In this document: positions 1 to 7,309 of the stretch, piece by piece
Numbering within the stretch: position 1 is the first letter of the stretch
How the letters are laid out: each line of letters starts with the position of its first letter
Origin: Bacillota bacterium
Lineage (GTDB): Bacteria > Bacillota > Bacilli > Paenibacillales > Paenibacillaceae
Direction of reading: 5' to 3'
DNA: 64,000 nt
NCBI GenBank assembly: GCA_023391635.1
Contig: JAEWAQ010000018.1
Location: forward strand, 1 to 64,000
Notes under the pieces: model-generated
The model's database searches: none
Seen by the model: only the letters and a program-made list of their open reading frames with translations
Told to the model about the DNA's origin: nothing
Translations under genes and position numbers: made by a program

Positions 1-84
1 AGGGTGCAGCAACAAGCCTTGATGACCGCAACCTGCCAGAATTTAAAGAAGATCGCTAATATCCTGGCCAAGAAGGCGGGATAA
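1..84 (+). CDS. C-terminal end of an IS1182-like transposase (partial, cut by window edge)
   Basis: The first 27 codons read in frame to a TAA at 82-84 and end in a peptide containing MTATCQNLKKIANIL. From family knowledge this matches the extreme C-terminus of IS1182-family DDE transposases, whose last helix has the pattern TATCQNLKKIA. The rest of the gene lies left of the window, so completeness cannot be judged. No terminal inverted repeat could be assigned in the next 150 bases without the left end for comparison. Confidence 0.6.
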   Translation, partial: RVQQQALMTATCQNLKKIANILAKKAG

Positions 85-187
85 GAGGCGATCTTCTTCA
101 TTTCGGATCAGAATCAGCTTGCATCCCATTGCGTTTGTGTTCCCAAAAGCAACGGACCCCAAAAAACGGGGCTTTACCAACAATCTG

Positions 188-216
188 GCCTCCTGTCCTA
201 TGAACGGACAGGAGGC
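188..216. terminator. Hairpin terminator between convergent genes
   Basis: Perfect 11-bp inverted repeat (GCCTCCTGTCC at 188-198, GGACAGGAGGC at 206-216) with a 7-base loop, followed on the plus strand by a short T stretch. It sits just after the stop of the minus-strand VOC gene and downstream of the transposase end, so it may serve both. The rest of 85-230 holds no gene that I can see. Confidence 0.5.
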
Positions 217-230
217 TTTCTCGACGAAGT

Positions 231-1166
231 TTACTTCCCCTCGAATGCCCGTTGCAGCTCTGCCAGATTAAACTTCTTCATCTGCAGGAATGCCTGCGTT
301 ACTCGTTCGAGCTGTTCCGGCGTGCCTTTGGCCATCATTTCTTCCATCGCGGCCGGGGAGATCTGCCACGATACGCCATATTGGTCCTTCAGCCAACCGC
401 ATTGTTCCGCGGCGGGGACGGCCGAAAGCTTGTCCCAATAATAGTCGATTTCTTCTTGCGTCTCGCAATTGACCAAGAGGGAGATCGCTTCGTTGAAGTT
501 GAACTGGTGTTCATGTGCGCTGTCCATGGCCGCGAACCAGGTGTTCTCCAGCATGAAATCGGTGAACATCACCGTGCCCTCCCGATCCGGCTCAAGGCCG
601 GGCCCATAACGCAAGAGGCTGCCGGGTCTGGCATTCCGGAAGACCGACAGATAGAACTCGCGCGCCTCTTCCGCCTTGCCGCAATTATCGCCAACGAACA
701 TCATGGAGGGCACGATCGTCGGTCGCGGTTCCCCGTCCGGATTCGTCAGCATGAGTTGCCAGGTCACGCCGTACTTGTCTTTGATCCAGCCATACCGCTC
801 GCTGAACGGATATTGGCCGAGCGGCATGAGCGCGGCGCCGCCTTCGGACAGCTTGTTCCATGCCTCGTCGAGCATTCCTCTCGCGTTTACTTCTCTGGAT
901 GGGTCGAAATTAACAATAAACGAGATGGAAGGATTGAGTGTGAAATAGGGCCCAGCGGAGATAGCCATGAACGGATGCCCCCAAACGTTGAACGAGACGA
1001 GATCGGTATCTCCTGAAGGCGTATTGCCTAGAATCGCGGTGCTCTTGATGTTGGAATCCGGGAAGACGGAACAATAGAACTCCGCGGCTTCTTTCGCCTC
1101 TGTGTCGAACCACAGGTGCGGGATGATGGGACCGCCGGACGAACCGTTTCGGGCATGGATCATCAT
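231..1166 (-). CDS. VOC family protein with two 3-demethylubiquinone-methyltransferase-like (PhnB-type) domains
   Basis: About 311 residues made of two tandem copies of the PhnB-like VOC fold. Copy one starts near PHLWFDTEAKEAAEFYCSVF and ends near YGWIKDKYGVTWQL. Copy two starts near PSMMFVGDNCGKAEEAREFY and ends near GWLKDQYGVSWQI, so each half carries the family's N-terminal 'AEFY' helix and C-terminal 'DxYGVxWQ' strand. These proteins keep the glyoxalase/bleomycin-resistance scaffold but their substrates are mostly unknown; no methyltransferase motif is present. Start: an upstream TTG lies inside the ribosome site, so the ATG behind GGAGGAG is preferred (the next codon is also ATG). Cytosolic. 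Function beyond fold is not assigned. Confidence 0.85.
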   Translation of the reverse strand: MMIHARNGSSGGPIIPHLWFDTEAKEAAEFYCSVFPDSNIKSTAILGNTPSGDTDLVSFNVWGHPFMAISAGPYFTLNPSISFIVNFDPSREVNARGMLDEAWNKLSEGGAALMPLGQYPFSERYGWIKDKYGVTWQLMLTNPDGEPRPTIVPSMMFVGDNCGKAEEAREFYLSVFRNARPGSLLRYGPGLEPDREGTVMFTDFMLENTWFAAMDSAHEHQFNFNEAISLLVNCETQEEIDYYWDKLSAVPAAEQCGWLKDQYGVSWQISPAAMEEMMAKGTPEQLERVTQAFLQMKKFNLAELQRAFEGK

Positions 1167-1373
1167 AATCTCCTCCAATCATAAGGTAGGCTTCAATTCG
1201 ATCTTATCATATGGAAGGAGTTGAAGTTTCTTTTAAATTGCCATATAGGACGTAAATAATTTGATCGAAGTGTAACATCGCAGGAATCTTGTCGTATGGA
1301 AGCGAATTGTAGCTATAAGAGAAAGAACGGAATCGAGTGCGTACAAATTTACTTGGCTGGGGAGCACCCTTGC

Positions 1374-4300
1374 ATGCTGGTTAATCGTAATCGAATTGGT
1401 ATATTCGCCATGCTATCTGCCGCGCTGATCGTGTTGTTGTTAGTCGGCATAGCGATCGCAAGCTATTCTGGCGACAGCACATCGAAGCGGGTCATTCCCG
1501 GAGCGGTGCAAGGGCAGTTGGACGCGCGTCAATGGAGATTTAGCGAAGACGGTAACTTGAAGCTGAACGGTGAATGGGCATTCCATTGGAATCGCTTGCT
1601 GTCGGCGGAAGATTTCACGGCAGCCCGGCCTCCGTTGCCCAGTGGGTATTTTTCCGTTCCGGACGTGTGGACAGACTACCGGTTGGATGATGGTCGCCCG
1701 CAAGGACACGGCTACGCGACCTATCGCCTGAATGTGAGCATCGGCGATCGATCGGAACGGCTTGCGCTACGAATCCCAGCGCTCGCGCCCAGTTATAAGG
1801 TGATCGTTGTTGGACGAGTCATAGCTGAAGGCGGTGTCGTAGCTGCCGATGAAGCACGTTCGCAAGCCGCCTATCGGCCGACAACCGTTGCATTCACTCC
1901 GACAACGGACCAGTTCGATATCATTGTGCAGGTGTCGAATTATCTGTTTGCGAGGGGCGGTTTCTGGTACGGATTGGAGCTAGGGACCGAAGAGGGGATG
2001 CTTGCAGCGCGCGGGGAGAAGCTTGCAATGGATATGATTCTCTTCGGTAGCGCAATCGTGCTCGCGCTGTATCATCTGCTCGTATATGCGCTTCGGCGCG
2101 AGGATCGATCTGCCTTGTATTTTGGCATCTGCTGTCTGTTGGGAGCCATCCGGGTGCCGGTCGCCGGAGAACTCTATCTCCTGCAGTTGTATCCGCATGC
2201 AAGCGTTGAACTGATCAACGGGATCGGGTATCTCACCTATTATGGCGGCGTTATTTTCGGCTCGTTGTTCATGCGCGAGATGTTTCCGCAAGACTTCTCC
2301 GCCAAAGCAACCAAGGCGCTGGCCGGAGTCGGCATCTGCTTTGCAGCTTCGGTCCTACTATTGCCTATCGAGGTCTATACGCGATGGATCGGTGTGTTTC
2401 ATGCACTTGCGGTCGTCTGCGGGATCTATTTTGTATCCGGACTCATTGTTGCCGTCTTCCGCAAACGAAGCGGTGCCGTTCTCCAACTGACAGGCTGGAT
2501 TGTCATTGTGGCTGCCGCCATTCACGATATCCTGTACAACGCCAATCGAATCATCGGGCTGGACCGGCAGGTGATTCCGTTCGGTCTGTTTATTTTGGCA
2601 TTAATCGAGGCGGCGGAACTGGCGCGCCGATTCTCGCGCGATTACCGGTCCATCGAATCGATGTCGAAGCGGTTGCTGTCCATGGATCGGATGAAGGACG
2701 AATTCCTCGCCAATACGTCTCATGAGTTGAAGACGCCGCTGCATGGCATCATCAATCTGTCGGAATCGATGCTGGAAGGGTCGGCAGGGGCGGTGAACGG
2801 CGTTCAGAGAGAGCAATTGGGAGTCGTTGTCTCCGTTGCCCGCCGAATGGCCGCTCTGATCAACGATATTCTGGACTTTTCCCGCCTGAAGCATAGCGAC
2901 ATCCCCTTGCATTTGCAAAGCGTCAACGTACAGGCGGTTTTGTCGGCGAATCGGGACATTTTTCAGCATTACATCCACGATAAACCTGTTGCGCTTCGTC
3001 TGCAATTGCCGGATGCATTGCCGAATGTGCTGGCGGACGAGAACCGGCTGCTGCAAATTTTGTACAATTTGATCGGCAATGCCATCAAGTTTACGCAGGA
3101 AGGCGAAGTGTCCGTCACGGCGCATCAGGAAGGGAACAAGCTTCGCATCGCCATATCCGACACGGGCATCGGCATACCGCAAGAAAAGCAAGAAGCCATT
3201 TTCCGTTCCTTCGAACAAGCGGGCACATCTGTCACCCGGGAATACGGCGGCGCCGGCCTTGGGCTGAGCATTGCGAAACAGCTGGTCGAACTGCATGGCG
3301 GTCAACTGTCTGTTGATTCGGAAGCAGGGAAGGGCTCGACGTTTTCCTTCACCATCCCGATAAGCGGAATCGCCGGACCCGCCCAGCCGATCGCCGATTT
3401 CGAAGAAAGCATGAGTCGATTGAACCTCAAGGAAGCCCGCAGGCATGATCATTTAATGGCCGCTGCGAAGGAACGAACCGACAACGGAGGCGATGGCTTC
3501 ACGATATTGGCGGTTGACGACGATCCTGTTAATTTGCGGGTACTCATCGCCGCGCTGTCGAACGAATCCTGCGCAATTCGGACAGCCCAAAGCGGTGAAG
3601 CCGCGTTGCAGATCCTGGAGAGCGAAGGCGCTTCGATCGACTTGGTCGTTCTTGATGTCATGATGCCGGGAATATCAGGATACGATACGTGTCGGAGAAT
3701 ACGTGATCGCTATTCGTTACTGGAGCTGCCCATCCTTCTTACGACGGTGAAGAACGAACCGGAAGATCTGATAGTCGGCTTCGAGGCCAAGGCAAACGAT
3801 TATCTGATCAAACCGTTCTACACTCGTGAGTTAAGGGCTCGCGTGAAATCGCTGCTCGAAATGAAACGGTCTGCGGAGGAGGCGGTCCGTACCGAGATGG
3901 CGTTTTTGCAGGCCCAGATCAAACCTCATTTCCTATACAATGCGCTTAACACGATCGCCGCCGTAGCGCTGGATAAGCCTCAAGTCACTTACGATTTGTT
4001 GATGGAGCTTAGTCATTATTTGCAGCTTAGCTTCGACTTCGGCAACCGGGATAAGCTTACGTTGTTGAGCAAGGAGATGGAACTGGTGCAGGCCTATCTG
4101 TTCATCGAACAGATGAGGTTCGGAGAACGGCTTCGGATCGTGTACGACATCGAAGAGCAATTGGAATGCATGCTGCCGCCGCTTACGATCCAACCTCTCG
4201 TGGAAAATGCAGTGCGTCACGGGGTGATGAAACAGTGGAGCGGCGGCACGGTAACGATTGCGGTTCGATCGACGGAGCAGGTGGTCATCGTTTGCGTGAC

Positions 4301-4490
4301 AGACGATGGGGAGGGCATTCCTCCAGCGAAGCTAAGTATACTCTTGGAAGCCGGCAGAAGACCGGGCGGAGTCGGCCTGCGTAATATTCAACAGCGTTTG
4401 CTGAGACAATACGGCCATGGTCTCGACATTGCAAGCGAGCCGGGTCAAGGAACATCAGTTACCGTGCGGATTCCATATAATCGGCAATGA
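1374..4490 (+). CDS. Hybrid sensor kinase: 7TMR-DISM sensor, HisKA/HATPase, receiver, then LytS-type kinase
   Basis: A 1,038-residue membrane protein. An N-terminal membrane anchor (about 8-30) is followed by an extracytoplasmic beta-rich domain (about 60-190, 7TMR-DISMED2-like) and about seven membrane segments (about 215-415). Then come HisKA with SHELKTP (His450), a HATPase with NLIGNAIKFT and DTGIGIP, a receiver with VVLDVMMPG (Asp761) and KPF, and a second kinase of the LytS/YesM type with QIKPHFLYN (His852) and its own HATPase (VENAVRHG, VGLRNIQQR). Family knowledge: extracytoplasmic ligand sensing with phosphotransfer. No separate output regulator is adjacent, so the LytS half may be an internal output or act on a distant regulator. 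Start: an ATG at 1296 is open in frame, but GGGGAG nine bases before 1374 and the membrane anchor at its N-terminus favour 1374. Confidence 0.88.
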   Translation: MLVNRNRIGIFAMLSAALIVLLLVGIAIASYSGDSTSKRVIPGAVQGQLDARQWRFSEDGNLKLNGEWAFHWNRLLSAEDFTAARPPLPSGYFSVPDVWTDYRLDDGRPQGHGYATYRLNVSIGDRSERLALRIPALAPSYKVIVVGRVIAEGGVVAADEARSQAAYRPTTVAFTPTTDQFDIIVQVSNYLFARGGFWYGLELGTEEGMLAARGEKLAMDMILFGSAIVLALYHLLVYALRREDRSALYFGICCLLGAIRVPVAGELYLLQLYPHASVELINGIGYLTYYGGVIFGSLFMREMFPQDFSAKATKALAGVGICFAASVLLLPIEVYTRWIGVFHALAVVCGIYFVSGLIVAVFRKRSGAVLQLTGWIVIVAAAIHDILYNANRIIGLDRQVIPFGLFILALIEAAELARRFSRDYRSIESMSKRLLSMDRMKDEFLANTSHELKTPLHGIINLSESMLEGSAGAVNGVQREQLGVVVSVARRMAALINDILDFSRLKHSDIPLHLQSVNVQAVLSANRDIFQHYIHDKPVALRLQLPDALPNVLADENRLLQILYNLIGNAIKFTQEGEVSVTAHQEGNKLRIAISDTGIGIPQEKQEAIFRSFEQAGTSVTREYGGAGLGLSIAKQLVELHGGQLSVDSEAGKGSTFSFTIPISGIAGPAQPIADFEESMSRLNLKEARRHDHLMAAAKERTDNGGDGFTILAVDDDPVNLRVLIAALSNESCAIRTAQSGEAALQILESEGASIDLVVLDVMMPGISGYDTCRRIRDRYSLLELPILLTTVKNEPEDLIVGFEAKANDYLIKPFYTRELRARVKSLLEMKRSAEEAVRTEMAFLQAQIKPHFLYNALNTIAAVALDKPQVTYDLLMELSHYLQLSFDFGNRDKLTLLSKEMELVQAYLFIEQMRFGERLRIVYDIEEQLECMLPPLTIQPLVENAVRHGVMKQWSGGTVTIAVRSTEQVVIVCVTDDGEGIPPAKLSILLEAGRRPGGVGLRNIQQRLLRQYGHGLDIASEPGQGTSVTVRIPYNRQ

Positions 4491-4561
4491 TGCCACGACA
4501 AGAGGAGGCGACTACGCCAAAATAATATAATAGGAACAACGATAAGTCGCAGAAGGAGTAG

Positions 4562-5278
4562 ATGAATATGTACAAAGCCATTATTTTCGATCTCGACAAT
4601 ACGCTGCTGGACTATACGCGTTCCGAACTGGAGAGCATGCGCCAGACATGTCGGGATCATTCACTGTTCCAAGCGGATGGCGGCCAGGAATGGGATTCGT
4701 TCTGGTCCCGGTTCCTGGAGCATAATTTCCGTCACTGGAATAACTTCGTGAACGGCGGCGAAGTGAAGTCGATCCGGGACGTACTGCACTACTCCTTTCG
4801 AGACACCCTGAATCGGTCCGAGATCCTCCACAAGCAGTTAGCGGAGTCGTATTGGCGTTATTTCTGCGACAACTGCTACTTCGAAGAGGGTGTGCAGGAT
4901 GTGCTTGAGTGGGCGCAGCAGCAACGGTTTCAACTCGGCATTATTACCAACGGCATAGGCGAAGCGCAGCGAAGCCGATTGAAGGCGGGCGGCATCGACC
5001 ATTTGTTTCAAGCACTGATCGTATCGGATGAAGTCAGGGTACGCAAGCCGGCGAAGGAAATCTTCGAAATGGCATTGGGCCATCTGGGCGCTCGGCGAGA
5101 GGAAGTGTTGTTTGTCGGGGATTCGTTAACGGACGATTACGAAGGAGCTGTCCGCTCAGGCATCGATTTTTGCTATTACAACCGCACGGGGGCCGTGCTG
5201 CCGGATAACATTGCGCCGAAGTACGCGATCAGGCGTCTGACCGAGCTGGCGCTCATCGATTTCACACCTCGCCCTTGA
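4562..5278 (+). CDS. HAD-superfamily hydrolase, YjjG-like nucleotidase type
   Basis: 238 residues with the four HAD motifs: DLDNTLLD (nucleophile Asp10, Asp12), TN at 129-130, Lys162 within VRKPAKEIF, and GDSLTDD (Asp187 to Asp192). A helical cap lies between motifs I and II (about 18-105), the C1-cap arrangement of the YjjG/GS1 subfamily, which dephosphorylates pyrimidine nucleotides and related phosphates. Exact substrate cannot be read from sequence. Start ATG follows AAGGAG. It sits 71 bases after the hybrid kinase gene with no obvious terminator between, so co-transcription is possible, and runs convergent to the minus-strand signalling cluster. Cytosolic and probably Mg2+ dependent. Confidence 0.85.
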   Translation: MNMYKAIIFDLDNTLLDYTRSELESMRQTCRDHSLFQADGGQEWDSFWSRFLEHNFRHWNNFVNGGEVKSIRDVLHYSFRDTLNRSEILHKQLAESYWRYFCDNCYFEEGVQDVLEWAQQQRFQLGIITNGIGEAQRSRLKAGGIDHLFQALIVSDEVRVRKPAKEIFEMALGHLGARREEVLFVGDSLTDDYEGAVRSGIDFCYYNRTGAVLPDNIAPKYAIRRLTELALIDFTPRP

Positions 5279-5299
5279 GCGGACATTGAGTCATACGCC

Positions 5300-5662
5300 T
5301 TAAGCCAACATTTCTTCCACGGCCTGCAGCAGCTCTATCGGGCTGAACGGCTTCGGGATGAAACTGCTCGCACCGGCGGCCAGCGCTTTCTCCCGATCGG
5401 ATTCCTGCGCTTTGGCCGTCAGCATAATGATCGACATCCGTGCTTTCTTCTCCGCAGGCAGCTGTTCCAGCACTTCCATCCCGCTCAGTTCCGGCATCAT
5501 ATAGTCGAGAAGCAGCAAGTCATAGTCGGACTCGGTCAGCTTCTCCAGTGCGGATCGGCCGTCCATGGCAATATCGATCTGTACGTCCTCCAAGTCTTCA
5601 AGCGTATCCGCGATCAGCATGCGCAAGATTTCCTCATCGTCCGCAATCAGTATTCTTTTCAT
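5300..5662 (-). CDS. Stand-alone response regulator receiver (CheY-like)
   Basis: 120 residues, a single receiver domain. The acidic pair is at Asp8-Asp9, the phospho-acceptor is Asp53 in LLLLDYMMPELSG, Thr82 is the switch residue and Lys104 lies in IPKPFSP. There is no output domain, so it should act by protein-protein contact or as a phosphorelay intermediate. It is the last gene of a minus-strand cluster, 12 bases after the Hpt-REC-GGDEF-REC gene, and is probably translated from the same transcript. In such clusters single receivers commonly shuttle phosphate between kinase and Hpt domains; that role here is inference. Confidence 0.9.
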   Translation of the reverse strand: MKRILIADDEEILRMLIADTLEDLEDVQIDIAMDGRSALEKLTESDYDLLLLDYMMPELSGMEVLEQLPAEKKARMSIIMLTAKAQESDREKALAAGASSFIPKPFSPIELLQAVEEMLA

Positions 5663-5674
5663 CGTCTCACCCCG

Positions 5675-7309
5675 TCAGTTCAAGATTTTATTCGCCAATC
5701 GTTCGACCCTGGATACGAGCTCCGACGGTTGAAACGGCTTGACGATATAGTCGTCCGCCCCCTGCTGAAGGGCGCGGATAATATCCGCCTGGCCGGTCCT
5801 GGCTGTCAGCATGGCGACAGCGATATCGCGTTCCGGATACGTCTGGCGGAGCTTGCCTAGCACTTCCGATCCATCCATCTTCGGCATGGCTCCATCCAGC
5901 AAAATCACGTATTTCTCGTGCTCTGAATGCCAATCCGAGTGAACGAAATGGTCGCCGTCCTCGTAGCCGCGCACCGTCACTCGCGTATGGACGTCCGGCT
6001 GCCACGCCGCGAATTGCGAAACGACGATATCGCGGATGATCGGATCGTCATCGACGACGACAATATTCAGCTTCTTCTCGTTCAATTGATTCGCGATTTG
6101 CGGGCTATAGAGGATGGTTCGGTTTCTCCCCGACTGCTTCCCCGAGTAGAGGGCTTGATCCGCCTCTTCAACCAGTTTGTCGGCAAACGCGTTGTCCTCC
6201 CGGCTGTCGGTCACTCCCGCGGTGAACGTCACCTGAAAAACACGGTCGTCGGATGAGAAGGTGTGCGTAGCGAATTTCCCGCGAATCCGCTGCAGCAGCT
6301 CTTCGGCCTGTCCTCTATCCGTATTCGGCAGCAGGAGCGCGAACTCTTCTCCGCCATAGCGGCAAAAAATATCCGCATCCCGCTTCGTCTGCATCACGTT
6401 CGCCGCGAAGCTGCGGAGCACCTCGTCTCCCATGGGATGGCCGTAGGTGTCATTGACCTGTTTGAAGCGATCCAGATCCATAATCACAGTGGCGAACACG
6501 CGGCCTGTCCGCTGGAAATCCGAAATCAACTGCTGTATCGTCCGGTTGAAATGTTTGCGGTTGTAAGCTTGCGTCAGTTCGTCGACGATGATGGACCGCT
6601 GCCAACTCCGGATCATGCGGAAGCGGTTGTCGATCAATGCGACGAGCAGCTCCGGATCGAGCGGCTTGGCGCAGAAGTCCATCGCTCCGGTACGATAGGC
6701 GCAAATGCGATGATCCTTCGTATCTTCGGCGCTGATCATGATGATCGGGGCATGCTCTTGCCGGGATTTGTCGACCAGCTGCTGCAGAACGTCCATGCCG
6801 TTCGTATCCGGCAGCAGGATGTCGAGCAAGACCAGATCGGGCTTCCAATCATAGAACAGCTTCAGCCCGCGTTCTGCCGACAACGCGATGCTGACCGGAT
6901 ATCCGCGTTCCTCCAAGATGCCCTTCAGATAGGCCGCCAAATCGACGTCGTCGTCGACGACCAGAATCCGGTTTTCTATCTGCTCCAGCAGCGCGACGGA
7001 TTGCGCCGCTGTAACGTCCGCAACGCCATCCGCCGATGCCGAAGAGTCCGCTATGAGATCGAAAAGCGGCTTCAGCCGCTCGCACCACTCGGCATAGACG
7101 AGCCGATGGTCGCCCGTTTCAGCGAACCGATCAAGCTGGCGTCCCGCTTCATGCGCCAGCTCCGTCAAGCCGATCGTCCCGGCCGTCCCCTTGAGATTGT
7201 GCAGGAAGCCATAGATTTCCGTCTCCAGGACCGAATCCCGGTTGCTCCAATCCTCCAGCGTTTTTTCGGCCTTCCGCTTGATCAGCTGTTTGTACGATTG
7301 CCCGCTCAC
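5675..7309 (-). CDS. Diguanylate cyclase with Hpt, two receiver domains and GGDEF
   Basis: 544 residues in the order Hpt (1-95, His37 in HNLKGTAGTIG), receiver 1 (about 113-230, Asp163 in LVLLDILLPDTNG), GGDEF (about 238-400, GGEEF at 319-323), receiver 2 (about 414-540, Asp472 in ILLDGAMPKMDG). An RxxD inhibitory-site motif (Arg310 to Asp313) lies five residues before GGEEF, so product inhibition by c-di-GMP is likely. The cyclase motif is intact. It can accept phosphate through Hpt and both receivers, so it fits as the output of the adjacent kinase. Its start overlaps the stop of the upstream kinase gene by four bases (ATGA), which indicates translational coupling. Cytosolic. Confidence 0.9.
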   Translation of the reverse strand: MSGQSYKQLIKRKAEKTLEDWSNRDSVLETEIYGFLHNLKGTAGTIGLTELAHEAGRQLDRFAETGDHRLVYAEWCERLKPLFDLIADSSASADGVADVTAAQSVALLEQIENRILVVDDDVDLAAYLKGILEERGYPVSIALSAERGLKLFYDWKPDLVLLDILLPDTNGMDVLQQLVDKSRQEHAPIIMISAEDTKDHRICAYRTGAMDFCAKPLDPELLVALIDNRFRMIRSWQRSIIVDELTQAYNRKHFNRTIQQLISDFQRTGRVFATVIMDLDRFKQVNDTYGHPMGDEVLRSFAANVMQTKRDADIFCRYGGEEFALLLPNTDRGQAEELLQRIRGKFATHTFSSDDRVFQVTFTAGVTDSREDNAFADKLVEEADQALYSGKQSGRNRTILYSPQIANQLNEKKLNIVVVDDDPIIRDIVVSQFAAWQPDVHTRVTVRGYEDGDHFVHSDWHSEHEKYVILLDGAMPKMDGSEVLGKLRQTYPERDIAVAMLTARTGQADIIRALQQGADDYIVKPFQPSELVSRVERLANKILN

